A stretch of 64,000 nt of DNA from Dyella_B humi (GCF_044904605.1 NZ_JADIKI010000023.1:1-64000), one strand, 5' to 3'; shown: positions 34,603 through 43,721, counted from the first letter of the stretch. Notes: a model not told the origin generated them from the letters alone. Program-made: numbers and translations.

Positions 34603-35547
34603 ATGCATCGCGTTTTGAAAGGAAGACTGCCGGTGTGCCTGCTGGCGGCCGTTGCCACGCTCGGTATCACCACTACCGCGCACGCGGATGAACCTCTGCT
34701 CGGCTTTCTCTACACCACCGACTTACTGCCCAAGAATGCCCAGGAAATGGAGCAATGGGTAACGTGGCGCCACCAGAAGGCCGGCGGGCAGTTCGACCTG
34801 CTTGAAGGACAGACCGAATATTCTTACGGCGCCACGGATTCGCTGCAGCTGTCCGGTTATCTCATCTATGACTGGACGCAAGCCTATCGCAACGGGCCGG
34901 ATGGGACGACCACGCCGCCGGAACCGTACTCTGCCTATTTCCCGAACCCGTATAGCCATTTCAACAGCACCAAGTTCATAGGCGCGGCGTTCGAGGCGAT
35001 CTGGCGCGTGCGCAGCCCTTATACAGATCCCGTCGGCATTGCCTTCCTGTTCGAGCCGGAGATCGGCCCGCGCTTCCAGGAGTTGCAGGTGAGAGCCATC
35101 TTCCAGAAGAACTTCCTCGACGATCGCCTGGTGCTCGTCGGCAACGCCACTTGGGCACCGGAAGTCCGCGAGCTTCCCGGCAATCCGTCCGCTGCTCCTG
35201 GCAGCGGCGTCGATCGCCCTAACACCAATATCGAGACCGACGTGAATTTTGGTGTCGGCGCCTCCTACCGCTTCACTTCCAACTGGGCCGTTGGTTGGGA
35301 AGTACAGAACGAGCGAGAGATCAACCGATTCGATCTGTTCGACCATAGCCAATGGATGGGCAACGCCGTATATACCGGACCCACGATTCATTACGCGAAT
35401 CAGCACTTCTTCGCGACGTTGACGTGGTGGCAGCAGCTTCCCATTGCGCACAACTATATGGACTCCAGCATGATCGTCCATGGCTACGACGACGACGTCG
35501 ATTTCGAACATACCCGCGTTCGCCTGAAAATCGGCTATTACTTCTGA
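34603..35547 (+). CDS. DUF6662-like outer-membrane/periplasmic protein
   Basis: The 314-residue product has a signal peptide (LLAAVATLGITTTAHADE) and a beta-rich body (EPLLGFLYTTDLLPKNAQEMEQWVTW; SLQLSGYLIYDWTQ) ending in IGYYF, a barrel-like C terminus. The start of the mature protein and the QWVTWRHQ motif fit DUF6662, often found beside FMN-binding proteins. It begins the flavin cassette and is 12 bp from the next gene. CAGGGG precedes the ATG. Confidence 0.75.
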   Translation: MHRVLKGRLPVCLLAAVATLGITTTAHADEPLLGFLYTTDLLPKNAQEMEQWVTWRHQKAGGQFDLLEGQTEYSYGATDSLQLSGYLIYDWTQAYRNGPDGTTTPPEPYSAYFPNPYSHFNSTKFIGAAFEAIWRVRSPYTDPVGIAFLFEPEIGPRFQELQVRAIFQKNFLDDRLVLVGNATWAPEVRELPGNPSAAPGSGVDRPNTNIETDVNFGVGASYRFTSNWAVGWEVQNEREINRFDLFDHSQWMGNAVYTGPTIHYANQHFFATLTWWQQLPIAHNYMDSSMIVHGYDDDVDFEHTRVRLKIGYYF

Positions 35548-35559
35548 TGGAAACAAAAC

Positions 35560-36087
35560 ATGAAAGCCCAGTTCCTGTTGGTGCCTGCCGTCGCGATTGT
35601 CGCCGTAGCGACGCCTGCCTACGCCAAGGTGTTCCTCAGTGTTGAACAAGCCCAACAACTGATGTTTCCTGGTGCCACTTTTACGCAGCAGCCGTTGACG
35701 CTGACCGACGACCAGGTGCATGCCATCGAGAAGGCGAGTCAGACGGATGTGTTGAGCCATCAGGTTCAGCTGTGGAAAGTTTCCACGGGTGGATGGGTCA
35801 TCGTCGATCAGGTCGTGGGCAAACATGAGTTCATCCCTATCGCCGTGGGGCTGGATGATTCGGGCGCGGTGAAGAGCATCGAAATCCTCGAATATCGCGA
35901 GGCTTTCGGGGACCAGGTACGCAATCCGCAATGGCTTGCCCAGTTTTACGGTAAGCGCAATGGCGCCACGCTCACGCTGACCAAGGACATCCAGAACATT
36001 TCGGGAGCGACTCTTTCGTCCAAGCACATCACGGATGGCGTGCGCAGGCTTTTGGCGACCTATGCCATTGCCATCGCCTCCCATTGA
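35560..36087 (+). CDS. Secreted FMN-binding domain protein (flavinylated)
   Basis: The 175-residue product has a signal peptide (1-22, ...ATPAYAK) and an FMN_bind domain whose flavinylation motif SGATLSS (residues 148-154) presents T151 for covalent FMN attachment; ApbE makes this bond. Covalent FMN domains move electrons between membrane and periplasm (as in RnfG, NqrC, UrdA). The next gene, an ApbE homologue, overlaps its 3' end by 26 bp. Confidence 0.88.
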   Translation: MKAQFLLVPAVAIVAVATPAYAKVFLSVEQAQQLMFPGATFTQQPLTLTDDQVHAIEKASQTDVLSHQVQLWKVSTGGWVIVDQVVGKHEFIPIAVGLDDSGAVKSIEILEYREAFGDQVRNPQWLAQFYGKRNGATLTLTKDIQNISGATLSSKHITDGVRRLLATYAIAIASH

Positions 36088-36964
36088 ACGAGCCAAGCCG
36101 CTGCTAGGCACGATTGTTCGTATCAGGGTCGATGGCCTGCCATCGCCCCTAGCGAATGAAGTCATCAGCGGTGCGTTTGATCTCATTGCCGAGATTCATC
36201 GCTTGATGAGTTTTCACGAGCCTGAAAGCGAACTTTCGCATTTGAACCGCGATGCTTCGTGTCATCCGATCCATGTCAGTCCACACACTCATGCGGTGCT
36301 GGATCATGCATTGAAACTCGCTGAGGTTTCGGAAGGACTCTTCGACCCGACGATCGCACATGTTCTTGCCAGGGATGGACTTCTCCCGACTTTGACGGGC
36401 ATACCGCCATCTTCCAATGCGAGTTGGAAAGATGTCGCCGTGTCTTCCGATGGCGAGGTTTCTTTTGGCAAACCACTTTGGCTGGACCTTGGTGGCATTG
36501 CGAAAGGCTACGCTGTCGACTGCGCCTTCGAATACATCGCGTCTCACCATCCCACGCGCATCGTTGTCGAGGCTGGAGGAGATTTGCGACTGACTGGTCC
36601 TGAGCCAGAGCTTGTGTACCTCGCCGCACCCTACATGCAGGAAGCCATCCCTGCGGTCCGAATTGAAAATGCTTCAGTAGCCAGTTCTGGCAGCCAAGTG
36701 CTGCACGATGAAATGAGAAGCCAACAGTTAGTCAGCCCCCATATCGACCCTCGCACCGGAAATCATTGCAGAACGGATCGCTTCGTCACCGTGATTGCGC
36801 CCCGTTGCATAGATGCCGATGCGCTCACCAAGGTTGTGATGGCCGCCGGAGCAGCGTCGAGCTCCATTCTTGAGCGTTATCAGGCGCTGGCTTTCATGCT
36901 GGAGGGAACCACTTGGACTTCCATCGGCGCCAGCGCCCCGATGATGGCCCCTAGCGATCCATGA
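36062..36964 (+). CDS. apbE: FAD:protein FMN transferase (ApbE family)
   Basis: About 300 residues with KPLLGTIVRIRVDG at the start, LMSFHEPESELSHLNR, FDPTIAHVLARDG and the GGIAKGYAVD motif of the ApbE family, then VVEAGGDLRLTG and ASVASSGSQ. The enzyme attaches FMN from FAD to a Ser/Thr of FMN-binding proteins, which are encoded directly upstream. The reading starts inside the FMN-bind gene, at 36062 (or 36035), so translation is coupled. No signal or lipobox is visible, unlike periplasmic ApbE proteins, so it may act in the cytoplasm or start upstream of what I see. Confidence 0.9.
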   Translation: MPLPSPPIERAKPLLGTIVRIRVDGLPSPLANEVISGAFDLIAEIHRLMSFHEPESELSHLNRDASCHPIHVSPHTHAVLDHALKLAEVSEGLFDPTIAHVLARDGLLPTLTGIPPSSNASWKDVAVSSDGEVSFGKPLWLDLGGIAKGYAVDCAFEYIASHHPTRIVVEAGGDLRLTGPEPELVYLAAPYMQEAIPAVRIENASVASSGSQVLHDEMRSQQLVSPHIDPRTGNHCRTDRFVTVIAPRCIDADALTKVVMAAGAASSSILERYQALAFMLEGTTWTSIGASAPMMAPSDP

Positions 36965-36968
36965 CCTG

Positions 36969-37400
36969 ATGCGCCTTACACATCCCATTCGCCTGACTCT
37001 GTATGTCATCAGTATCGGCCTCTGGCTGACCGGTGCGCTTTGGCTTGTCTTCCATTACTTCATGGTGCAGCAAACAGCATTCGGGCCATCACCACATCCA
37101 TTGGAGCATTGGTGGCTTTCGCTGCATGGGCTTTTTGGCTTCCTCACGCTTTGGATGTTCGGTTGGCTGTGGGGACGTCACATCATCTGGGGGTGGAAAG
37201 CCAAGCGTCATCGCGTAACGGGGGGATTACTTTTTCTCCTACTTCTCCTGCTCGTGCTATCGGGCTACTTCTTGTATTACCCGCCAAGTGACAGCTCACT
37301 TCCAGTCATCGCGGTGTTGCACTGGTCGATTGGTCTTTCTCTAGTGATTCCATTCCTGCTGCATCGCTTTTGGCGACCGTCCCATAAGGGGCGGGATTAG
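36969..37400 (+). CDS. Four-helix membrane protein, candidate heme b partner (DUF4405/PepSY-like)
   Basis: The 143-residue product has four membrane helices (about 10-33, 50-72, 83-104, 113-133) with histidines in or near them: VFHYF (29), LSLHGLFG (53), GRHIIW (70), LHWSIG (118) and LHRFW (132). Paired histidines like these often hold b-type heme in small quinol-linked cytochromes. It starts five bases behind the ApbE stop and ends the flavin cassette, so it is the natural membrane donor of electrons to the FMN protein. The heme role is inferred. Confidence 0.7.
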   Translation: MRLTHPIRLTLYVISIGLWLTGALWLVFHYFMVQQTAFGPSPHPLEHWWLSLHGLFGFLTLWMFGWLWGRHIIWGWKAKRHRVTGGLLFLLLLLLVLSGYFLYYPPSDSSLPVIAVLHWSIGLSLVIPFLLHRFWRPSHKGRD

Positions 37401-37432
37401 CGCCACAGCGCAATGCGCTGACCGCACCTCAA

Positions 37433-37522
37433 TTACACAACAGCTTCAACCTGTGAGCTGATCAGCAAGCGAATCCGCTCCGCATCCTCCGGCGTTGCAG
37501 GGTTGTCGTTCGCGATCGACAT
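37433..37522 (-). pseudogene. Remnant of an NTF2-like gene (29 codons)
   Basis: A 29-codon frame starting at the ATG at 37522 reads MSIANDNPATPEDAERIRLL then ISSQVEAVV and stops. The opening resembles the first helix of SnoaL/NTF2-like proteins (DAERIRLLISSQVEAV...), whose normal length is 120-150 residues. The rest is missing, so I take it as the N-terminal stump of a lost gene. The assignment is weak because it rests on one helix. Confidence 0.35.
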
Positions 37523-37639
37523 GCTCGTCCCGTTAGTAGTTATACCCGTAGTTTTTATACCTGTATAACGCCACTACTTTACCCCGATAGATCCACGCTC
37601 AAAAGTATCTCTGTCCACATCGGATTGGGAGAAATTTTC

Positions 37640-38533
37640 ATGCGTGTTTTTGTTACAGGTGCTACCGGTTTCGTTGGATCTGCTGTCGTGAAGGAACTGC
37701 TCAGCGCCGGGCACAAAGTGCTCGGGCTTGTGCGTTCGGATACGGGAGCCGCCGCGCTAGCCGCAGCGGGTGCCGAAGTGCATCGCGGCTCACTCGAAGA
37801 CCTCGAGAGCCTGCGCATCGGCGCGGAGGCCGCAGATGGCGTGATCCATACCGCCTTCAACCATGACTTCTCGAAATTCGTCGAGAACTGCGAGCTGGAC
37901 CGGCGCGCGATTGAAGCACTCGGCGACGCGATTGCCGGCTCGAACCGCCCGCTACTGGTTACCTCCGGCATTGCCTTGCTGGCTAAAGACCGATTGGTGA
38001 CGGAAGATGACGGCTCACCTGTTCCTTCAAGTTCGTATCCTCGCGCTTCGGAAGCAATGGCCGAAGCATTGGCGGCGCGTGGCGTGAACGCTTCGGTCGT
38101 CCGCCTTCCTCCATCGACGCATGGCGATGGCGACCATGGCTTCGTGCCGCGTGTAATCAACTTCGCGCGCGAAAAAGGCGTCTCCGCTTACGTGGGCGAA
38201 GGTCACAATCGCTGGGCCGCCGTCCATCGGTTCGATGCAGCCGTCGTTTACCGGCTGGCGCTCGAAAAAGGCATTGCGGGAGCCCGCTATCACGCAATCG
38301 CTGATGAAGGCGTGCCGTTCAAGCATATCGCCGAAGTGATCGGCCGTCGGCTCAACCTGCCCGTCGTCAGCATGTCACCCGAAGAAGCTCAAGAGCACTT
38401 CGCTTGGTTCGCACTGTTCACGGGCTTGGATATGCATGGCTCCAGCCAAAAGACGCGCGACGTGCTGGGCTGGCAGCCAAAGCAGCCAGGCTTGATTGCC
38501 GACGTTGATCGGCCGGCTTATTTCGAGCATTGA
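37640..38533 (+). CDS. NAD(P)-dependent epimerase/dehydratase-like SDR (atypical)
   Basis: The 297-residue product starts at the ATG at 37640, MRVFVTGATGFVGSAVVKELLSAGH, the NAD(P)-binding motif of extended and atypical SDRs, followed by LGLVRSDTGAAALAAAGAEVHRGSLEDLESL and VIHTAFNHDFSKF. It continues with RASEAMAEALAARGVNASVVRLPPSTHG; the usual YxxxK is replaced by YPRASEAM. Such proteins reduce or rearrange small carbonyls. No operon partner is evident. Confidence 0.85.
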   Translation: MRVFVTGATGFVGSAVVKELLSAGHKVLGLVRSDTGAAALAAAGAEVHRGSLEDLESLRIGAEAADGVIHTAFNHDFSKFVENCELDRRAIEALGDAIAGSNRPLLVTSGIALLAKDRLVTEDDGSPVPSSSYPRASEAMAEALAARGVNASVVRLPPSTHGDGDHGFVPRVINFAREKGVSAYVGEGHNRWAAVHRFDAAVVYRLALEKGIAGARYHAIADEGVPFKHIAEVIGRRLNLPVVSMSPEEAQEHFAWFALFTGLDMHGSSQKTRDVLGWQPKQPGLIADVDRPAYFEH

Positions 38534-38716
38534 AGAAAGAAGCACAGACTTCCGACTATTTTTGTCATCAGGCGTGCACGAGCTTGCCCCAATTGCCAAT
38601 TGCTTTAACAACTACGCGCAAATGGCCTCAATTCACTGAAACATGTCCCACCCAGATAGGCGGCGCACGTTACCGATTGCAGTAGCGTGCGTTGATCCGT
38701 TCCGCCGATGTAAATC

Positions 38717-40426
38717 ATGTTTCCTCTCAAAAGCCGAGGTGCGTCGTACGTAAGAACGACGGCCTCGCACAAGCTTGCATGCCTGGTAGCACTACTCATC
38801 TATCTCGTCCTGGCACTCTGCTATTTCGGAACATCGGGCGCCTGGACGCACCACTATCTGGGTGAAGGCAACGATCCGGTCAGCTTTGTCTGGTATATCC
38901 ATTGGTGGCCGTTTGCCATTCAGCACCATCTGAATCCATTTTTCAGCCACTACGTATGGCATCCGAATGGCGTAAACCTTTCATGGACGACGTCCATCCC
39001 ATTCGTCGCACTGCTTCTGTGGCCCATTACGGCCGCGGCCGGGCCGGTGATGGCCTTCAATGTCGTCAGCATCATGGCACCGGCTCTTTCCGCCTGGACG
39101 GCTTTCTTGCTGGCCATGTATCTCTCGCGCCGATGGCTGTCTTCGCTGTTCGCCGGCTATTTCTTCGGCTTTTCTTCCTATGAGCTGGGCCAACTGCTTG
39201 GACACCTCAACCTGGATCTCATCTTTCTGGTTCCTGTTGCGGTGTTGCTTTGCATCGCACATGTTCGTGGAGATCTTCGACGCTACACGTTCGTTGCAGC
39301 ACTCGCCCTCGTGCTGACCATTCAACTCGGTATTGCCACAGAAATACTCGCTAGCCTGTGCGTGTTCGGGGCGATAGCATGGGGGATCTTTCTCCTCTTT
39401 ACGCATCCGTCGCAACGAGCTCCGCTGTGGCGGCTCGCCAAGGACATCGCCATCACGGCGCCAGTCGTGCTGATACTCACCGCGCCCTATCTCATCTACA
39501 TGGTGAAAGGTATGGCGCATGGCCAACCGTTCCACACGTCGCCAACAGCCTACTCGGCAGATCCGCTGAACCTTCTTGTTCCCACGCGCGTCTCTTTGTT
39601 GGGCAGAGTCACTTCGGGATGGGCCGAGAAATTCGCCGGCAACGCATCGGAACAAGGCGCTTATCTGGGCTTGCCGTTGCTCGTGCTGATGATCTGGTAC
39701 TTCCGCGATCACTATCGAGATCGCGTCACCAAGGCGCTGCTGGTTACAACGTGCGCGCTGGCCCTGATGAGTTTCGGCCCCCGGCTACAAATCGAACGCC
39801 ACATTACCTGGCTTCGCCTTCCCTGGCATTTGTTCATGAAGGCGCCCCTGGTCAGCGAAGCGCTGCCCATACGCTTCATGATGTACGTAGCGCTCTGCGC
39901 AGCGATGGTAGCGGGGCTGTGGTTATCAGACGCAAAGACACGCACGCAAATGGCCGGCCGTGTCGCTATTGCACTATTGGCCATCGTTACCCTGTTGCCC
40001 GATCCCGCGGCATTCGCGTGGACGCCCTGGCCAGCGCAAGCGTTCTTTCAGGGCGATCACATCAAGCAAGTGCTGGGCAAAGACCCGAATGTGCTGATTC
40101 TGCCCTTCTCCGATCAAGGGCCCGGCATGGGATGGCAAGTCGATACCGGTATGGCACTCACCCAAGCCGCCGGCTATCTGGGGCCGGATCCGCAGCAGGA
40201 AGATGGCGATACGTTGAACGAACTTCGCCATGGCGAACTTTCGCCGGATTTCAAAAATCACTTGCAGGCGTTCTGCCTGTCGCACAACGTCGATTACATT
40301 CTGATTGGACCCAAGACGCCGGCGTCGCTTACGAATGCCATTTCAGGCTTGCCGTGGATGCAACACGTGGACCGGGGAGTCGTCGTGGTCAACGTACCGC
40401 CCATGTCAGCATTGAGTTTACGGTGA
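38717..40426 (+). CDS. Multi-spanning membrane protein, GT-C glycosyltransferase-like
   Basis: The 569-residue product has about 11 membrane helices, the first at residues 18-38, and a soluble C-terminal domain of about 100 residues. A long first loop (GTSGAWTHHYLGEGNDPVSFVWYIHWWPF) with an acidic, aromatic-rich pattern is typical of GT-C fold polyprenyl-sugar transferases, though catalytic residues cannot be assigned. It probably modifies envelope glycans. The PAP2-type phosphatase gene converges with it 26 bp downstream, which fits lipid-linked sugar chemistry. Confidence 0.75.
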   Translation: MFPLKSRGASYVRTTASHKLACLVALLIYLVLALCYFGTSGAWTHHYLGEGNDPVSFVWYIHWWPFAIQHHLNPFFSHYVWHPNGVNLSWTTSIPFVALLLWPITAAAGPVMAFNVVSIMAPALSAWTAFLLAMYLSRRWLSSLFAGYFFGFSSYELGQLLGHLNLDLIFLVPVAVLLCIAHVRGDLRRYTFVAALALVLTIQLGIATEILASLCVFGAIAWGIFLLFTHPSQRAPLWRLAKDIAITAPVVLILTAPYLIYMVKGMAHGQPFHTSPTAYSADPLNLLVPTRVSLLGRVTSGWAEKFAGNASEQGAYLGLPLLVLMIWYFRDHYRDRVTKALLVTTCALALMSFGPRLQIERHITWLRLPWHLFMKAPLVSEALPIRFMMYVALCAAMVAGLWLSDAKTRTQMAGRVAIALLAIVTLLPDPAAFAWTPWPAQAFFQGDHIKQVLGKDPNVLILPFSDQGPGMGWQVDTGMALTQAAGYLGPDPQQEDGDTLNELRHGELSPDFKNHLQAFCLSHNVDYILIGPKTPASLTNAISGLPWMQHVDRGVVVVNVPPMSALSLR

Positions 40427-40452
40427 GCGCGAGCGCAGGTATCTGGAGAAGC

Positions 40453-41154
40453 TCAAACGTTCTTCCAGAGGAACTCGCTCAACTTGCGCAGCTCATCGAA
40501 CTGGCTGGCCAGCTCGAAGCTGAGCAGAAAAATGCCGACGTAGAACGCGCCCTGGTATTTGACGGACCAGTCCAGCACTGGCCTGGCAATGCGCTCCCGG
40601 AACATGGCGTGATTGAAGATTAAACATATGACGATGCCGAGGAAGGCGCCGGCTAGCACGTCCGTTGGATAGTGCATCCCTAAGTAAACACGCGGAAAAC
40701 AGATGAAAACGATCGTAAAGATAAACGCAATGATGCCAAGTCGCCTGGAAGCCAGGTAAATGCCGGTGGCCACGGCGCACCACATCATCGCGTGGTCGCT
40801 GGGAAATGAACTCCACGTGCGCATCATCGGCGCCTTGCAGGCGGAGAGTTCCGACGGGAAGCGCATCATCAGCTCCGGGTTGGCAAAGGGGCGAACCCGG
40901 AAAGGCAGGTAATGCGCAAGCAGCCTTCCTACGAAAAGCGCAACGATTGTGGCGACTGCAGTCGAGACGACGATCTCCCGATCGCGGCGCGCCGTTGGAC
41001 CGTTGCGGAACCAGATCCACCACAGCAGACATATCAAGCCCAGACCGCGCGTGAAATAAAATTTCTCGATGGCCATCGCCATGTAATCGAGCATGGCGGA
41101 GCGAAATGCAAAGTGGTTGATAAATCGGAGGATGCTGAGATCGAAGTTATTCAC
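40453..41154 (-). CDS. PAP2 family phosphatase
   Basis: This protein has six membrane helices and the PAP2 signature: LPFRVRPFANP, SSFPSDHAMMWCAVATG and RVYLGMHYPTDVLAGAFLG, with the catalytic Arg, Ser-x-x-x-His and final Arg-x5-His all present. Family members dephosphorylate undecaprenyl pyrophosphate or phosphatidic acid on the periplasmic side. The start is taken as GTG at 41154 (VNNFDLSILRFINHFAF, a normal beginning); a TTG at 41217 would add 21 residues. No clear ribosome site is seen for either. Confidence 0.85.
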   Translation of the reverse strand: MNNFDLSILRFINHFAFRSAMLDYMAMAIEKFYFTRGLGLICLLWWIWFRNGPTARRDREIVVSTAVATIVALFVGRLLAHYLPFRVRPFANPELMMRFPSELSACKAPMMRTWSSFPSDHAMMWCAVATGIYLASRRLGIIAFIFTIVFICFPRVYLGMHYPTDVLAGAFLGIVICLIFNHAMFRERIARPVLDWSVKYQGAFYVGIFLLSFELASQFDELRKLSEFLWKNV

Positions 41155-41298
41155 TGGAAGGCAAGGATTGCTACAAGGCCATGACACCTTCCATGTACTG
41201 ACTGCCCCGTCGTCCAAATGTGAAAACGCTGCGACGAGTACCTTTCAGAATGACGACGCAGCAGAATTTGGCACTGTTTCTGCGTGGCAAACGGCCTC

Positions 41299-41703
41299 TC
41301 ACGGTGGATCTTTCTCGTAACGCGTGATCCCCTCCGGCAACTGCACCCATGCGTGCCGCCGGCACTCGTATACGGAATCTTGCGGCGCAGGAAAATCCGG
41401 ATCGGCAAAGGCACCCACCGCTACCATCACGTACTTGTCTTCCCCTTCCTCGGTGTGAAACACGTTGCTTCCGCAGACGGGACAGAAACGGAAACGAAAC
41501 TTTGCACCCAGGTCTCCGGTGCGCACGTATTCGGTAGCAGTGCCGGTGACTTTATACGGAGCGGCGTAGGCAGCCAGCGCCGCGAAAACGCTGCCGGTGC
41601 GCTGCTGGCAGGCAAGGCAGTGGCAAACGCCCGCCCCCAATGTTTCGCCCTGTACTTCAATGCGAAGCTGCCCGCAGCAGCAGGAAGCGGTTTTGCCAGA
41701 CAT
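41299..41703 (-). CDS. GFA family protein (Mss4/CENP-V zinc fold)
   Basis: Starting at ATG 41703 (MSGKTASCCCGQLRIEV), 134 residues. It has the GFA zinc-binding cysteines: CCCGQ, CHCLACQQRTGS and FCPVCGSNVF. Homologues were named for glutathione-dependent formaldehyde activation, but activity of the family is mostly unproven. It lies behind the aldo/keto reductase gene on the same strand, with a strong hairpin between them. Confidence 0.88.
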   Translation of the reverse strand: MSGKTASCCCGQLRIEVQGETLGAGVCHCLACQQRTGSVFAALAAYAAPYKVTGTATEYVRTGDLGAKFRFRFCPVCGSNVFHTEEGEDKYVMVAVGAFADPDFPAPQDSVYECRRHAWVQLPEGITRYEKDPP

Positions 41704-41767
41704 GGCTATCCCCAATAGTATCCAAGACTTCGCGGATGGTACGACTCATCGACACGGGGATATACAG

Positions 41768-41794
41768 CACCGGCCCGGTCAAACCGGGCCGGTG
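41768..41794. terminator. GC-rich hairpin between AKR and GFA genes
   Basis: CACCGGCCCGG (41768-41778) and CCGGGCCGGTG (41784-41794) form a perfect 11-bp stem with a five-base loop, 15 bp behind the AKR stop. There is no long T-run after it on the minus strand, so termination strength is uncertain. Confidence 0.6.
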
Positions 41795-41809
41795 TCTTCG
41801 ACATTCCGA

Positions 41810-42694
41810 TCAATGCTGTTCGACGCGCTCACCGATCGCATCGAGCTCGGCAAGCACTTCATCCGATAGCTTCAATGAGGCGGCCTGCAGGTTCTCGCGC
41901 AAATGCGCCAACGAAGACGTGCCGGGAATCAGCAGGATATTGGGCGCGCGATGCAGCAGCCAGGCAAGTGCAACCTGCATCGGCGTGGCGCCGAGCGACG
42001 CGGCTATGCTGGACAGCGTCGATGACTGCAGCGGCGTGAAGCCACCAAGCGGAAAGAACGGTACATAAGCGATGCCTTTGCTCGCCAGTTCGTCGACCAG
42101 TGCCTCATCGCCACGCTGCACCAGGTTGTAATGGTTCTGCACGCAGACGATTTTCGCGATGCCCTGCGCTTCGGCAATTTGCGTCGACGTCACATTGCTC
42201 AGCCCGATGTGACGAACCAGTCCTTGCTGCTGAAGTTCGGCGAGCGCCGCGACCTGCTTGGCGATCGATCCTTCGGACGGTGCATGAACGTTGCCCATAA
42301 TCCGCATGTTGACAACATCCAACCGCTCCAGCCCCAGATTGCGAAGGTTGTCATGGACACCCCGCTCGATCTCCTTCGGCTCCTGCGCGGGAAGCCACGA
42401 GCTGTCGCTGCCGCGGACGGCACCGACCTTCGTCACGATCGTCAGGTCATCCGAGTACGGATGCAGCGCCTCGCGAATGATCTGGTTGGTGACGTGCGGC
42501 CCGTAGAAATCGCTGGTGTCGATGTGATTGACGCCGGAAGCCACCGCTTCGCGCAGCACGGCGATCGCGGTGTCACGATCTTTCGGCGGCCCGAACACGC
42601 CGGGACCGGCCAACTGCATGGCTCCGTAACCCATGCGATTCACGGCGCGACCGCCGAGTGAAAAGGTACCTGCGGCAGAGAGAAGCTTGGACAT
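41810..42694 (-). CDS. Aldo/keto reductase
   Basis: From ATG 42694 (MSKLLSAAGTFSLGG), 294 residues with the AKR barrel marks: NHIDTSDFYGPHVTNQIIREAL (catalytic Asp/Tyr), TIVTKVGAVRG (Lys), GLVRHIGLSNVTSTQIAEAQ and LLIPGTSSLAHLRENL (cofactor end). It reduces aldehydes or ketones with NADPH. It is divergent from a LysR gene, with an inverted repeat between them, so is probably its target. Confidence 0.9.
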   Translation of the reverse strand: MSKLLSAAGTFSLGGRAVNRMGYGAMQLAGPGVFGPPKDRDTAIAVLREAVASGVNHIDTSDFYGPHVTNQIIREALHPYSDDLTIVTKVGAVRGSDSSWLPAQEPKEIERGVHDNLRNLGLERLDVVNMRIMGNVHAPSEGSIAKQVAALAELQQQGLVRHIGLSNVTSTQIAEAQGIAKIVCVQNHYNLVQRGDEALVDELASKGIAYVPFFPLGGFTPLQSSTLSSIAASLGATPMQVALAWLLHRAPNILLIPGTSSLAHLRENLQAASLKLSDEVLAELDAIGERVEQH

Positions 42695-42773
42695 GACGGT
42701 CTCCATAGATGGATGGGTGGGGTGCGGAGATCACTATGCGGCCAGCCCGTTTGTTAGATAATCCCCCTCAATG

Positions 42774-42788
42774 TGCACAGGCTGTGCA
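42774..42788. promoter_or_regulatory. Palindromic candidate operator TGCACAG-G-CTGTGCA
   Basis: A perfect 7+1+7 inverted repeat lies 13 bp before the LysR ATG at 42801, in the divergent promoter region with the aldo/keto reductase. It also overlaps the place where the LysR ribosome site (AAAGGA) begins, so binding could block the regulator gene itself. Confidence 0.5.
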
Positions 42789-42800
42789 AAGGATTAAACA

Positions 42801-43721
42801 ATGGCCGTGGAGATCAACGATCTCGCCGCTTTCGTTGCCGTGGCTCGGGCCGGCGGTTTCCGCGACGCGGCCCGCTTGAGCGGCGTATCCCCTTCCGGCC
42901 TCAGTATCGCCGTGCGCCGGCTCGAATCGAAGCTGGGTGTACGCCTGCTCAATCGCACCACGCGCAGTGTGGCACCGACCGAAGCAGGTTCGCTTCTCAT
43001 CGAACGCCTCGCGCCGGCGCTCGCCGAAATGGAAGCAGCGCTGGACGTATTGAACGGCTTTCGCGACCGGCCAGCCGGCACGCTGAAGCTCAATGTACCG
43101 GCTGGTGCCGCGCGCATCATACTGCCGTCCATTCTGGCCGGGTTCCTGAAAACCTATCCCGACATCCGCGTGGAAGTCACCGTGGAGGACAGCTTCGTCG
43201 ACCTGCTATCCGCAGGGTGCGATGCCGGCATCCGCTACGACGAGCGGCTCGAGAAGGACATGATCGCGATTCCGATCGGGCCTCGCGTGCAACGTTTCGC
43301 CACCGCCGCGGCGCCCAGTTACCTGGATACCCATGGCCGCCCGCAGCATCCGCGTGAACTGCTTTCCCACGTGTGCATGCGGGGGCAATTCGCCAGCGGC
43401 ACAATACCGATCTGGGAATTCGAGCGCGATGGCGAAGTCGTACACGTCGATCCTTCCGGGCAACTGCTGGTCAGGCTCGGCGCCGCCATCGATTTGGCGA
43501 TCAAGACCGCGGTCGCCGGGCTCGGCATCATCCATCTTTATGAAGACATGCTGCGTCCGCATCTGGACAGCGGCGAACTGGAACCCATTCTCGAACCATG
43601 GTGGCAGAACTTCTCGGGGCCGTTTCTCTATTACCCGGGACACCGCCATTTGCCCACCCCGTTGCGGGCGTTTGTGGATTTCGTGAAGGAAAGCCATGCA
43701 TCGAACACTTCGTTGTCTTGA
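42801..43721 (+). CDS. LysR family transcriptional regulator
   Basis: 306 residues with an N-terminal winged helix (FVAVARAGGFRDAARLSGVSPSGLSIAVRRLE; RTTRSVAPTEAG) and an effector domain up to LRAFVDFVKES. AAAGGATTAAACA precedes the ATG. Divergent from the aldo/keto reductase at 41810, and 134 bp before a nitronate monooxygenase gene, both likely to be under its control. Confidence 0.92.
   Translation: MAVEINDLAAFVAVARAGGFRDAARLSGVSPSGLSIAVRRLESKLGVRLLNRTTRSVAPTEAGSLLIERLAPALAEMEAALDVLNGFRDRPAGTLKLNVPAGAARIILPSILAGFLKTYPDIRVEVTVEDSFVDLLSAGCDAGIRYDERLEKDMIAIPIGPRVQRFATAAAPSYLDTHGRPQHPRELLSHVCMRGQFASGTIPIWEFERDGEVVHVDPSGQLLVRLGAAIDLAIKTAVAGLGIIHLYEDMLRPHLDSGELEPILEPWWQNFSGPFLYYPGHRHLPTPLRAFVDFVKESHASNTSLS

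Noticed and set aside
34723..36186. Minus-strand frame of 487 codons through the flavin cassette
   Set aside because: It lies opposite DUF6662, FMN-bind and ApbE genes with clear motifs; the antisense product shows none.
39358..40623. Plus-strand 421-codon frame overlapping the large membrane protein
   Set aside because: It is an alternative frame of the membrane-protein gene with Arg/Gly/His-rich composition and no motif.
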